Positions 28,163 to 36,480 of a stretch of 64,000 nucleotides of DNA are shown in pieces. Origin of the DNA: Paraburkholderia sp. ZP32-5 (lineage in GTDB: Bacteria; Pseudomonadota; Gammaproteobacteria; Burkholderiales; Burkholderiaceae); contig NZ_JAJEJP010000003.1 of the NCBI RefSeq assembly GCF_021390495.1, positions 992,001 to 1,056,000 on the forward strand. Reading direction: 5' to 3'. The position numbers were made by a program, and so were the translations under genes. Every line of letters starts with the position of its first letter. Positions within the stretch are counted from its first letter, which is position 1. The notes below the pieces were generated by a model, which was not told the origin of the DNA, did no database searches, and worked only from the letters and a program-made list of their open reading frames with translations.

Positions 28163-28204
28163 ATGAATACGTTAACTTCCGATCCTGTCTGTGCCGAGGC
28201 CTAA
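28163..28204 (+). pseudogene. Five-codon echo of the tauE start / 13-residue leader ORF
   Basis: ATG AAT ACG TTA ACT reads MNTLT, the same first five residues as the TauE protein at 38857, placed the same 5 bases after TAATAC. The frame then runs SDPVCAEA and stops 9 bases before the regulator ATG. It looks like the leftover of a duplicated tauE 5' end, or a short leader peptide. Confidence 0.5.
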
Positions 28205-28213
28205 CGGAATCCT

Positions 28214-29170
28214 ATGTCCCAAGTCGATTGGCTGAGCCACCTGCTGCAAATGATCACCATCACCGGCCGGCTCGAGGTCCGCTGCGCCTATGGCGCGCCA
28301 TGGCGTGTGGCCTGGGCCCAGTCCGCGGCGCATGAGATTCCGTATCACGTCGTGCTGAAGGGCCGCGCGATCATCATGGACCCCGACACAGACACGGCCC
28401 GCGAACTGGTGGCCGGCGATATCGTGCTGTTGCCTCATGGGTCGGCGCATGTGCTGCACGATGGCAGCGGAAATGCGCCCGGACCTACGTGCGAGCGCCG
28501 GGATTCCGCCGGGCTGATGTTCAGCGAGAACGAAGGCCAGGGCGAGCGTCTGGACATGCTGTGCGGACGGTTTCTGATCGGGCCGCCTCATGACCGGCTG
28601 ATTCGCAATTACCTGCCGACGAATGTCGTGGTCCGGACCATGGACGGTCATGATGAAACGGGGGCCGCGTTTGCTTCGAACCACCTGGCCAGTTTCGTGG
28701 GGCTGATGCGCGAGGAGTCCACGGGCGACAAAGTCGGCGGCTACGCGATCCTCAACGCCCTTTCGTCGGCGCTGTTCACGCTTGTGCTGCGCGAGGCGAG
28801 CGAGTCCGACGAGGCCCCGGCAGGCTTGTTGGCGCTGGCCGGTCATCCACGCCTCGCACCGGCCATTTCAGCGATGTTCGCCGATCCGGCGCGGCCCTGG
28901 AATCTGCCTGAGCTGGCCGACTTGTGCAGCATGTCACGCGCCACCTTCATGCGGCACTTTCAGGACACGCTCGGGCGCTCGGCCGTCGAACTGCTGACCG
29001 ATATCCGCATGAGTCTCGCCGCCAACGAGCTGAAGAAACCGATGATGACCACCGAGGCCGTGGCCGAGTCGGTCGGGTATCAATCCGTGTCGTCATTCCG
29101 GCGCGTGTTCACCGAGAGGATGGGCATGACACCGGGGCAATGGCGTCGTTGCGCGCGCAAGGTCCAGTAG
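28214..29170 (+). CDS. RclR-like AraC-family transcriptional regulator (paralog 2)
   Basis: 318 residues, clearly paralogous to the protein at 126: cupin-type N-terminal domain, HEIPYHVVLKG, LVAGDIVLLPHGSAH and a C-terminal AraC domain (LPELADLCSMSRATFMRHF, VAESVGYQSVSSFRRVF). The RclR redox cysteines correspond to Cys24 (VRCAYGAPW) and Cys117 (LCGRF); an extra Cys93 is present. It is preceded by the duplicated LysR-box promoter. The AhpD-like gene downstream and the RclC-like gene at 35387 carry matching AraC-type operators, so these are the likely targets. The signal, hypochlorite or another oxidant, is inferred. Confidence 0.87.
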   Translation: MSQVDWLSHLLQMITITGRLEVRCAYGAPWRVAWAQSAAHEIPYHVVLKGRAIIMDPDTDTARELVAGDIVLLPHGSAHVLHDGSGNAPGPTCERRDSAGLMFSENEGQGERLDMLCGRFLIGPPHDRLIRNYLPTNVVVRTMDGHDETGAAFASNHLASFVGLMREESTGDKVGGYAILNALSSALFTLVLREASESDEAPAGLLALAGHPRLAPAISAMFADPARPWNLPELADLCSMSRATFMRHFQDTLGRSAVELLTDIRMSLAANELKKPMMTTEAVAESVGYQSVSSFRRVFTERMGMTPGQWRRCARKVQ

Positions 29171-29371
29171 CGGCCAGCAAGGGCCGCCAATCATCGTTTT
29201 ACCTTCGGTGCGCGGCCCGAATGAGGTGTTAGAGGATCGGCGCCGCCGTTCATTCGCGCGGGCGCTGCTCGACGCGTTCGTCTGTACTCGCAGCACATCA
29301 ATCTCGATCTTGACGAAGCAACTTCACGCGATGTTGTGGGGGCAACTGAGGGACGGATCATCCGCGTCGAG

Positions 29372-29437
29372 TTGATCCTTTTGGATATTTTTTTGAGCCA
29401 ATCCGGTCTCGAAAGGGATATCGAGGAAGCCTAAAGT
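29372..29437 (+). promoter_or_regulatory. RclR-type promoter of the AhpD-like gene
   Basis: TGATCC (29373-29378) and TGAGCC (29394-29399) are 21 bp apart, followed by -35-like TCGAAA (29409-29414), 17 bases and -10-like TAAAGT (29432-29437). The 83 bases 29372-29454 align without gaps, at about three quarters identity, to 35277-35359 in front of the RclC-like gene. Confidence 0.65.
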
Positions 29438-29472
29438 GGAGGCTCCTAACCACCTGACGAAGGGTTCACACC

Positions 29473-30021
29473 ATGAGCCGTATCGCTATCCCCGCTGTCG
29501 AATCCGCCACCGGCGCCACCGCCGATATCTATGCGCGGGTGAAGAAGATTTCCGCTGGTCGCGTGCCGAATACGTATGCCGCGCTGGGTCACCTGGTACC
29601 GGCGTCGTTGGCCGCCGTGCTCGACACTCAGGGCACGTTGAACGCAGGCAGCCTGAGCCGCCAGGAACACGAAATCATCAAGCTGCTGATCAGTGAGAAG
29701 ACCGGTTGCGATGTTTGCGTGGCTGCTCACAGCTTCGTGGGCAAACTGCTGGGCCTGCCGGTCGATGTGCTGCGTGCGATTCGCGCAGGCAAGCCGACAG
29801 GTGATGCTAAACGCGATGCGCTGGTGCACTTCGTATCCCACCTGCACGACACCAGCGGCACGATCAGCGACGACGAGTTCAATGCGATCCGTGCGGCCGG
29901 CTACAACGACACTCAATTGGCGGAGATCGCACTGACCATCGCGCTCGGCATCTTCACCAATACCTTCAATCGTATCAACGGCACCGACGTCGACTTTCCT
30001 CCGGTCGATCCGATCGAATAA
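29473..30021 (+). CDS. AhpD-like carboxymuconolactone decarboxylase-family protein (divergent copy)
   Basis: 182 residues with the redox pair in EKTGCDVCVAAHSF (Cys-x2-Cys, His three residues on), as in AhpD-type peroxidase-related proteins. It is only distantly similar to the near-identical pair at 26595 and 31817. ATG 29473 lies 36 bases after the end of the shared promoter block. It follows the RclR-like regulator and precedes an alpha/beta hydrolase, fitting an oxidant-induced unit. The exact reaction is unknown. Confidence 0.87.
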   Translation: MSRIAIPAVESATGATADIYARVKKISAGRVPNTYAALGHLVPASLAAVLDTQGTLNAGSLSRQEHEIIKLLISEKTGCDVCVAAHSFVGKLLGLPVDVLRAIRAGKPTGDAKRDALVHFVSHLHDTSGTISDDEFNAIRAAGYNDTQLAEIALTIALGIFTNTFNRINGTDVDFPPVDPIE

Positions 30022-30115
30022 ACAAGCCGCGTCGCCGGGCGCACAACGGATCACACATCCCGCTTCGCCCGGCTTCCGATCAACGCAACGCACGCCGATA
30101 CGAGAGATACGACTC

Positions 30116-30886
30116 ATGAGCGCACAAGCCTTCGAATTTGACGGACCGCACGGCTACCGGCTCGCCGGCAAACTGGAATTGCCGGACGGTGAGCCGCATG
30201 GCTGGGCAATACTCGCCCACTGCTTTACGTGCGGCAAAGACAGCCTCGCCGCCAGTCGCGTGGCACGTGCGCTCGCCGCTCGTGGCATCGGCGTGCTGCG
30301 CTTCGACTTTGCGGGACTGGGTAATAGCGGTGGCAGTTTTGCCGACACGACTTTCGCCGCGGATGTCGACGATCTGGTCGCGGCCGGCAACGCGATGGCG
30401 AGAGACGGCAAGCCGCCATCGATTCTGGTCGGCCATAGCCTCGGCGGCGCAGCGGTGCTGATGGCCGCGGGCCAGATGTCGGGCATTCGCGCGGTGGCCA
30501 CGCTCGGTGCGCCGTTCGATACCAGCCATGTGCTGCATCAGTTCGATCCGCAAAGCCTTCAAACGATCGACACGCACGGGGAAGCGGAAGTATTGCTGGC
30601 GGGCAGGCCATTCGTCGTGCGCAAAAGTTTTGTCGACGACCTCGCGTGCCACAACCTGGCGTCGCGGATCGCCGAGTTGCGCATCCCGTTGCTGGTGCTG
30701 CATTCGCCACTGGATACGACGGTGGGCATCGAAAACGCCGCGCGTATTTTCGCGGTTGCGAAGCACCCGAAGAGCTTCATTTCGATGGACAACGCCGACC
30801 ACCTGCTGACGCGCCGAGCCGACGCGGACTACGCCGCCGCAATGATATCGACGTGGGCCAGCCGGTACCTGGTTTCAGAAGCTTGA
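30116..30886 (+). CDS. Alpha/beta hydrolase
   Basis: 256-residue cytoplasmic hydrolase of the serine aminopeptidase/YcjY-like type: LAHCFTCGKDSLAA, the RFDFAGLGNSGG loop, nucleophile elbow GHSLGGAA (catalytic Ser), Asp in HSPLDTTVG and His in NADHLL. The triad is complete. Relatives are often fused to an OsmC peroxiredoxin domain, which is absent here. It lies 95 bases after the AhpD-like gene on the same strand, so is probably in the same unit. Substrate unknown. Confidence 0.85.
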   Translation: MSAQAFEFDGPHGYRLAGKLELPDGEPHGWAILAHCFTCGKDSLAASRVARALAARGIGVLRFDFAGLGNSGGSFADTTFAADVDDLVAAGNAMARDGKPPSILVGHSLGGAAVLMAAGQMSGIRAVATLGAPFDTSHVLHQFDPQSLQTIDTHGEAEVLLAGRPFVVRKSFVDDLACHNLASRIAELRIPLLVLHSPLDTTVGIENAARIFAVAKHPKSFISMDNADHLLTRRADADYAAAMISTWASRYLVSEA

Positions 30887-30990
30887 ATGACATGCGCTTT
30901 CGGCTCGACATCGAGCGAAAGCACTCGTACGCCTGAATCTATTCACTGAACTTATTCACTGCATCTATTTATTTGCACACGGGAATTCTC

Positions 30991-31626
30991 ATGAAACGCG
31001 AAATCATCACGACCAACCCGGTCATCGAAACCATCCTGAGCCGCAGCGCGGCCAAGTACTACGACCCCGCCGCGATCTTGAGCGACGAGCAGATCCGTGA
31101 GTTGGTGCAGATCGGCACCAGCGCGCCGACATCGTTCCACTTGCAGAACTGGCGCTTTATCGCCGTACGCACACCCGAAGCCAAGGAGCGGCTGAGCCCG
31201 ATTGCGTGGAACCAGCCCGCGATCAAGGATGCGGCGGTCACGTTCATCATCTGCGGCCAGCTGGTCGAAACGAGCGTGATTCCCGAGCGTTTGGCACCGC
31301 TGGTGAAAGCGGGCGTCATGCCGGCTTCGATGGTGCCGGAGTGGGAAATCCCGGCGCGCAATCTGTATATGGCGTATCCGCAGCGCCGGCGCGACGAGGC
31401 CGTACGTACCGCCACTTTCGGCGCGGCCGCAATGATCTATGCAGCACGCTCGATGGGCCTCGGTTCGACGCCGATGATCGGCTTCGATGCCGACGGCGTG
31501 CATCGCGAATTCGGATTGGGCGAGGACGAAGTGCCGGTGCTGCTGTTGTCCGTCGGCACGGAACGCGCCGGAAACTGGGCGCAAAAGCCGCGCCGTCCGC
31601 TGGAGGAGGTGCTGGATTTCGTATAA
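30991..31626 (+). CDS. Nitroreductase-family oxidoreductase (copy 2)
   Basis: 211-residue FMN nitroreductase, roughly four-fifths identical to the protein at 25153 across the whole length, with the same SAPTSFHLQNWRF, MVPEWEIPARNLYMAYP and GLGSTPMIGF segments. ATG 30991 follows GGGAA; an in-frame ATG at 30973 adds six residues and is less likely. Like copy 1 it is followed by an AhpD-like gene (31817), but azoR is missing between them. This supports a block duplication with later loss or gain of azoR. Confidence 0.88.
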   Translation: MKREIITTNPVIETILSRSAAKYYDPAAILSDEQIRELVQIGTSAPTSFHLQNWRFIAVRTPEAKERLSPIAWNQPAIKDAAVTFIICGQLVETSVIPERLAPLVKAGVMPASMVPEWEIPARNLYMAYPQRRRDEAVRTATFGAAAMIYAARSMGLGSTPMIGFDADGVHREFGLGEDEVPVLLLSVGTERAGNWAQKPRRPLEEVLDFV

Positions 31627-31816
31627 GCGCATCGCCGCCACATTGAAATGATCACGCGGCTTCAAGTGAAAGATCGTCACGAAGTATCTGGTACTTGAAG
31701 CGGGACCCGCTTCGACCTGGGACTCAGGATCAAAACCGGGCGCGAAGCAAAACAACGGATGGTCCCCGCATGGACCTTTGTCAATCTGCAAAACCCGTAA
31801 CTTAAGGAAGACTACG

Positions 31817-32362
31817 ATGTCCAGAACTACTGCTCTCACGCCGGAACAGGTACCCGCCGAATCGAAGGCGACGCTCGATGCATTCACGAAGAACATCGGC
31901 TTCACGCCGACGATGATGGCGAGCTTCGCGCAAAGCCCGATCGCATTCAACGCATGGGCCACGCTGCTCGGTTCGCTGAGCAAGGCACTCGACGTGAAGA
32001 CGCGCGACAGCATCGGCCTCGCCGTGTCGGAAGTGAACGGCTGCAACTACTGCCTGACCGTGCACAGCTTCACCGCCGAGCATATGGCGAAGCTGCCGGC
32101 CGATGAAATCATTCTCGCCCGCAAGGGTCATGCCGCCGATGAGAAGCGCGATGCGGCGGTGCAGTTTGCCCGCAAGGTCATCGTGGCGCGCGGGCAAGTC
32201 AGCGACTCCGATCTGAAAGCCGTGCGCGATGCCGGCTATACGGACGCCAACGTGATGGAGATCGTCGCGCTGGTGGCGATGTACTCGCTGACGAACTTCT
32301 TCAACAACGTGTTCGATCCCGAGAAGGACTTCCCGGCTGTCACGCCGGCTGGTTCGATCTGA
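31817..32362 (+). CDS. AhpD-like carboxymuconolactone decarboxylase-family protein (copy 2)
   Basis: 181 residues, differing from the protein at 26595 at only nine positions, including Cys135 there replaced by Arg here; the redox pair GCNYC is unchanged. ATG 31817 has AAGGAAG upstream; the longer frame from 31778 is rejected. The neighbouring nitroreductase copies differ far more than this pair, so the AhpD-like genes may have been made alike by gene conversion. It lies between nitroreductase copy 2 and a quinone oxidoreductase. Confidence 0.88.
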   Translation: MSRTTALTPEQVPAESKATLDAFTKNIGFTPTMMASFAQSPIAFNAWATLLGSLSKALDVKTRDSIGLAVSEVNGCNYCLTVHSFTAEHMAKLPADEIILARKGHAADEKRDAAVQFARKVIVARGQVSDSDLKAVRDAGYTDANVMEIVALVAMYSLTNFFNNVFDPEKDFPAVTPAGSI

Positions 32363-32374
32363 ACGCAGTTCCCC

Positions 32375-32415
32375 GCCGAATTCCCTCGCTTACTGGAGAA
32401 ACGAGGGAATTCGGC
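32375..32415. terminator. Long perfect hairpin after the AhpD-like gene
   Basis: GCCGAATTCCCTCG (32375-32388) and CGAGGGAATTCGGC (32402-32415) form a 14 bp perfect stem with a 13-base loop, 12 bases after the stop. No T run follows, so it may stabilise the mRNA end or attenuate the next gene rather than terminate fully. Confidence 0.5.
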
Positions 32416-32448
32416 AAACACGTTTGACCACTCACAAGGAGTTGGACG

Positions 32449-33366
32449 ATGAAGGCGATCATTGTGACGGACCAGGCTGCGGGAACGGCCGGGATGCAGC
32501 TAACGCAACGCCCCGAGCCGCAGGCGGCGATAAACGACGTCGTCGTTCAGATTCATGCGTCCGGATTCACCGGCGATGAGTTGACGTGGCCCTCGACCTG
32601 GACCGATCGCCTCGGCCGTGACCGCACGCCGGTGATTCCCGGGCAAGAACTCGCCGGCGTGGTCAGCGCGCTCGGCTATGGCACGACAGGACTCTCGATC
32701 GGACAACGGGTATTCGGCATCACCGATTCGCATCGCAGCGGCACGCTGGCGGAGTTTGTGGCCATCGAGGCACGCAACCTCGCACCGCTACCGGGCGACG
32801 TCGACTACACGGTGGGCGCGAGTGTGGCGATGCCGGGCCTGACCGCATGGCAGGGACTGTTCGACCACGCACGCATCCAGACAGGCCAAAGCCTGCTCGT
32901 GCACGGCGCGGCCGGCGCCGTTGGCTCGATGGTGACGCAGCTCGCGCGCGAGGCCGGCGCTTACGTGATCGGGACCGGACGCGCCGCACATCGGCAGGCG
33001 GCGCGTGACTACGGCGCGCAGGAATTCATCGATCTCGAGAACGACGTGCTCGAAGACATCGGCGCGGTCGATGTGGTTTTCGATGTGTTCGGTGGCGACA
33101 TCACGAAGCGTTCCGCCAGCCTGATTCGACCGCGCGGAACGTTGGTAACCATCGCTGGCCCGACCGACGCGCGTCCCACCGAGGGACTCACGATCGACTT
33201 CGTCGTCGTGCCCGAGCGTGCTCAACTGACCGCGATCATCGAGCGTGGGCGTGACGGACGGTTGCGCACGAACATCGGCAACGTCGCGACGCTCGACGAC
33301 GCCGTCGCTACCTTCAATGGAACGCGGCGGGTTCACGGGAAGACGATTATTCGCGTTCGTTCGTAA
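32449..33366 (+). CDS. Zinc-independent quinone oxidoreductase-like MDR protein
   Basis: 305-residue medium-chain dehydrogenase/reductase with a GroES-like N-terminal half (VVQIHASGFTGDELTWPSTW, PVIPGQELAGVVSALG) and a Rossmann half with LLVHGAAGAVGSMVTQLA. The catalytic zinc cysteine and histidine of alcohol dehydrogenases are absent, as in NADPH:quinone reductases. ATG 32449 follows AAGGAG. It sits in the stress island next to nitroreductase, AhpD-like and GST genes, fitting reduction of quinones or enals. The exact substrate is unknown. Confidence 0.85.
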   Translation: MKAIIVTDQAAGTAGMQLTQRPEPQAAINDVVVQIHASGFTGDELTWPSTWTDRLGRDRTPVIPGQELAGVVSALGYGTTGLSIGQRVFGITDSHRSGTLAEFVAIEARNLAPLPGDVDYTVGASVAMPGLTAWQGLFDHARIQTGQSLLVHGAAGAVGSMVTQLAREAGAYVIGTGRAAHRQAARDYGAQEFIDLENDVLEDIGAVDVVFDVFGGDITKRSASLIRPRGTLVTIAGPTDARPTEGLTIDFVVVPERAQLTAIIERGRDGRLRTNIGNVATLDDAVATFNGTRRVHGKTIIRVRS

Positions 33367-33414
33367 CAGGTCCGTGAGAAGTTCGACTCCGCTTGTTTAC
33401 CCAGGAAGAAAAGC

Positions 33415-34110
33415 ATGACACTCGATCACCCCATTTTTACGCGCTGGCCGGCGCAGCATCCCGATCGGCTCCAGCTCTTTTCGTTGCCGACGCCCAACGG
33501 CGTGAAGGCCGGCATCATGCTGGAGGAAACGGGGCTGGCTTATGAGCCGCACCGCATCGACATCCTGGCGAACGAGCAACATGATCCGGCTTTTCTCGCG
33601 CTCAATCCGAACGGCAAAATCCCCGCGATCTTCGATCCCAACGGTCCCGGTGGACGGCCGCTTGCGTTGTTCGAATCGGGCGCGATCCTGATCTATCTGG
33701 CCGAGAAGACGGGGCAACTTCTGTCCACCGATCCGATCACGCGCTACGAAACGATCCAGTGGCTGATGTGGCAGATGGGCGGTGTCGGACCGATGTTCGG
33801 CCAGGTCGGCTTCTTCAACAAATTCGCCGGCAAAGCGTATGAGGACAAGCGCCCGCGCGACCGCTACGTCGCCGAATCGGTGCGGCTGCTCGGTGTGCTC
33901 GACCAACGGCTCGCGGGCCGCGACTGGGTGATGGGCGCGGATTACAGCATCGCCGACATCTCACTGCTCGGCTGGGTGCGCAACCTGATCGGCTTTTACG
34001 AAGCGCGTGAGCTTGTTGGTTTCGATCGCTTCTCGCATGTGCAGCGCTGGTTCGAGCAGGGTCTCGCGCGTCCGGGCGTGCAGCGCGGGTTGGCGGTGAC
34101 CGCGGCTTGA
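33415..34110 (+). CDS. Glutathione S-transferase, YfcG/YghU-like
   Basis: 231-residue GST. LFSLPTPNGVKAGIMLEE carries the TPNG glutathione site of YfcG-type nu-class enzymes, NPNGKIPAI the cis-proline and FESGAILIYLAEKTG the next helix. The C-terminal helical domain includes YSIADISLLGW. Nu-class relatives act as disulfide-bond reductases using glutathione. ATG 33415 follows AGGAAGAAA. It lies 48 bases after the quinone oxidoreductase and 51 before the PNPOx-like gene, all on the same strand. Confidence 0.87.
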   Translation: MTLDHPIFTRWPAQHPDRLQLFSLPTPNGVKAGIMLEETGLAYEPHRIDILANEQHDPAFLALNPNGKIPAIFDPNGPGGRPLALFESGAILIYLAEKTGQLLSTDPITRYETIQWLMWQMGGVGPMFGQVGFFNKFAGKAYEDKRPRDRYVAESVRLLGVLDQRLAGRDWVMGADYSIADISLLGWVRNLIGFYEARELVGFDRFSHVQRWFEQGLARPGVQRGLAVTAA

Positions 34111-34161
34111 AGCAAGCGTACATGCGTGGGCCGCTCAAACTCTTTTCAAGCAAGGATAGCC

Positions 34162-34650
34162 GTGATTGAAATCAACGCCGACGTCGAGGCGATCATCAAG
34201 CAGGCAATGCTGTCGTTCGTCGCGACAGTCAACGAGGACGGAACGCCGAATCTTTCGCCGAAGGCATCGTTGACGGTCAGAGACGGCGTTCTGTACTTCG
34301 CCGATATCGCGTCGCCCGGCACGATTCGAAACCTGAGGCGCAATCCCGCCGTCGAGATCAACGTGATCGATTTCTTTCAGCGGCGCGGTTACCGATTCAA
34401 AGGCCATGCGTCGATACTGCCGCCGGGCACCGACGAATATTCGATGATCGCGGACTGGGTTCGCGCGACGAACGGCCTCGAATATCCGGTCGATCACGTC
34501 GTCAAGATCGATACCACTTCGATCACCCCACTGCTGTCGCCGGCGCATGTATTCGCCAAGCCTGCCCGAGATCAGGACGAAATAAGGAACACCTACTATC
34601 AAAAGTACGGTGTGAAACCCATTGGCGCTATTAACGCTGTCGACGAATAA
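34162..34650 (+). CDS. Pyridoxamine 5'-phosphate oxidase-like FMN-binding protein
   Basis: 162 residues of the split-barrel flavin fold: FVATVNEDGTPNLSPKASL at the N-terminus, FADIASPGTIRNLRRNPAVEINV in the core. GTG 34162 with AAGGA six bases before is the start; homology does not extend to the in-frame ATG at 34126. Members of this group bind FMN, F420 or heme and are usually annotated only by fold. It is part of the plus-strand stress-gene run. A true pyridoxine role is unlikely because the PdxH C-terminal motif is missing. Confidence 0.8.
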   Translation: MIEINADVEAIIKQAMLSFVATVNEDGTPNLSPKASLTVRDGVLYFADIASPGTIRNLRRNPAVEINVIDFFQRRGYRFKGHASILPPGTDEYSMIADWVRATNGLEYPVDHVVKIDTTSITPLLSPAHVFAKPARDQDEIRNTYYQKYGVKPIGAINAVDE

Positions 34651-34680
34651 GCGCGCCGATCCGAATTTCAGGAGCACCCT

Positions 34681-35130
34681 ATGCAATCAGTCGAAATCAA
34701 GGCCATTGAGAGCAACGATTTTGATCTCTGGCTTCCGCTGTGGAAAGGCTATCAGCGCTTTTACGAAGTGGACATTCCCGAGTCCGTGACGCTTGAAACA
34801 TGGGCGCGCTTTCTCGACCCGACCGAGCCGATGCATGCGGCGCTTGCGATGGTGGGCGAACAGGCAGTGGGGCTCGTGCATTCGATCTACCATCGATCCA
34901 CCTGGACGACCGGCAACTACTGCTATCTGCAGGACCTGTTCGTTTCGCAAGATGCGCGCGGCGGCGGCATCGGCCGCGCGCTGATCGAGCATGTGTATGC
35001 GGAGGCGCAACGTCGCGGCGCGTCCCGCGTGCACTGGCTGACGCACGAAACCAACCATACCGGCATGCGGCTTTACGACCGCATCGCTGATCGCTCGGGC
35101 TTTATCCAGTACCGGAAGCTATTCGTCTGA
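34681..35130 (+). CDS. GNAT-family N-acetyltransferase
   Basis: 149-residue acetyltransferase. The acetyl-CoA loop is QDARGGGIGRALIEHV, preceded by YLQDLFVS (strand 4) and followed by HETNHTGMRLYDRIADRSGF, the helix 4 motif. ATG 34681 follows CAGGAG. It lies 30 bases after the PNPOx-like gene and probably shares its transcript. Substrate unknown; it could be an amine, a small toxic acid or a protein N-terminus. Confidence 0.85.
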   Translation: MQSVEIKAIESNDFDLWLPLWKGYQRFYEVDIPESVTLETWARFLDPTEPMHAALAMVGEQAVGLVHSIYHRSTWTTGNYCYLQDLFVSQDARGGGIGRALIEHVYAEAQRRGASRVHWLTHETNHTGMRLYDRIADRSGFIQYRKLFV

Positions 35131-35276
35131 CACGCTGCAGAGGCGCCGCCTTCGACATTCGCGCGGCGCATCGCTATTGTTCGCAACCCCGGCAAGTACC
35201 TGAATCCCGATCCGCACGGGACGATTCCTATCGTCCCGTGCGGCGGCATGACCGTGGAATGGATCGCATCGTCATA

Positions 35277-35342
35277 TTGATCCTTTTACGCATTTTATTG
35301 AGTAAATGCAGTCTCGAAACGAGCATCACGCAGGCCTAAAGT
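35277..35342 (+). promoter_or_regulatory. RclR-type promoter of the RclC-like gene
   Basis: TGATCC (35278-35283) and TGAGTA (35299-35304) are 21 bp apart, then -35-like TCGAAA (35314-35319), 17 bases and -10-like TAAAGT (35337-35342). It aligns without gaps to the promoter at 29372 (63 of 83 bases). Confidence 0.65.
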
Positions 35343-35386
35343 AGAAGCTCCTAACTACCCACGAACAACCTGAATGGGAAACCCAA

Positions 35387-35890
35387 ATGAACGTTCGCGA
35401 AAATCAGTTCCGTCTTCAGATCGCTGAAAAGAGCGCTGGATCGCTGTCCAGTCTGGCCCTGCTCCGATGGGCGCTGGTCATCATCTTTCTCTGGTTCGGG
35501 GCAATGAAATTCACTGCTTACGAAGCCAACGGTATCGCTCCGTTCATCATCAACAGTCCGATCATGGGCTGGTTGCATTCGCTGTTCGGCGTTCGAGGGG
35601 CAAGTTACGTGATCGGTGTGATCGAACTGTCGACTGCCGTGTCACTGATCATCGGAGCCTTCCAGCCGATTTTCTCCGCGTTGGGAGCGGCCATGTCGGC
35701 TTCGACGTATCTGATCACGCTCACCTTCTTCCTGAGCACCCCCGGCGTGGCGGAACCGACGGCAGGCGGATTTCCGGCCATTTCAGCGGCGCCTGGCCAG
35801 TTTCTTCTGAAGGATCTCGTTCTGCTGGCTGCATCGCTTGTTCTGCTTCTGGCGTCTATCCAGGGTTCGCGCTCCAGCGCGCGGAATTAG
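35387..35890 (+). CDS. RclC/YkgB-like inner-membrane protein (DUF417)
   Basis: 167 residues with about four membrane helices: LLRWALVIIFLWFGAMKF, an amphipathic FIINSPIMGWLHSLFG, the ASYVIGVIELSTAVSLIIG helix, STYLITLTFFLSTPGV, and a last helix near the C-terminus. This is the YkgB/RclC pattern; in E. coli rclC is controlled by RclR and helps survive hypochlorite. The promoter upstream has the AraC-type operator shared with three other genes, and an RclR-like regulator lies 6 kb away. Molecular function is not known. Confidence 0.85.
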   Translation: MNVRENQFRLQIAEKSAGSLSSLALLRWALVIIFLWFGAMKFTAYEANGIAPFIINSPIMGWLHSLFGVRGASYVIGVIELSTAVSLIIGAFQPIFSALGAAMSASTYLITLTFFLSTPGVAEPTAGGFPAISAAPGQFLLKDLVLLAASLVLLLASIQGSRSSARN

Positions 35891-35958
35891 TGACCTGAAT
35901 ACGAGGTTGGACGCTTGGACCGGTCTCGCTGCATTGCACTTAGGAAAAGGAAAGCACC

Positions 35959-36414
35959 ATGACACAGGCTCCCGAGATCGGCGACAGGATCGCCGACAAG
36001 TCAGCACCGCCCGATGCGCGCGTTCTGCGCAACTGGATCGGAGCGGACGCGTACAAGCATTGGACCAGGATGCAAAACTGGATCGAGGCCTCCTACCCCG
36101 GTGTGTTCGAGCCCGATTGGCTCTACGGCGGCAAGAAACGCGGTTGGTCGCTGCGTTACAAGAAGACCAGGGCGCTGTGCACGTTGCTGCCCGGATATGG
36201 AGTGCTTTCGGTTCTGGTGGTGCTGGGGCGCGCGGAACGAGCGAAGTTCGAAGAGCGGCGTTATTCGTGGAGCCCGCAACTGGTCAATCTCTACGATGAA
36301 GCCCGCGCATATCCCGACGGAAAATGGCTGACTATTGTGGTCTCATCCGTTGATGACCTGCATGAGGTGATGGACCTCGTGAGTATGAAGCGCCCTCCAC
36401 CATCGGCCGATTGA
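35959..36414 (+). CDS. DUF3788-family protein
   Basis: 151-residue soluble protein. NWIEASYPGVFEPDWLYGGKKRGWSLRYKKTRALCTLLP and VVLGRAERAKFEERR are typical of the DUF3788 family, which has no defined reaction. The start ATG at 35959 follows AGGAAAAGGAAAG. It lies 68 bases after the RclC-like gene on the same strand and may be co-induced with it. I can describe no active site. Confidence 0.8.
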   Translation: MTQAPEIGDRIADKSAPPDARVLRNWIGADAYKHWTRMQNWIEASYPGVFEPDWLYGGKKRGWSLRYKKTRALCTLLPGYGVLSVLVVLGRAERAKFEERRYSWSPQLVNLYDEARAYPDGKWLTIVVSSVDDLHEVMDLVSMKRPPPSAD

Positions 36415-36480
36415 ATGTCGCGGAAGTTCTGGATTCCGCGTGTGCTGATAGCAAGCTGACCTGTCCAGGGAGAGTCAACA

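Noticed and set aside
32375..32415. Insertion-sequence end or attachment site
   Set aside because: No transposase, integrase or flanking direct repeat is present.
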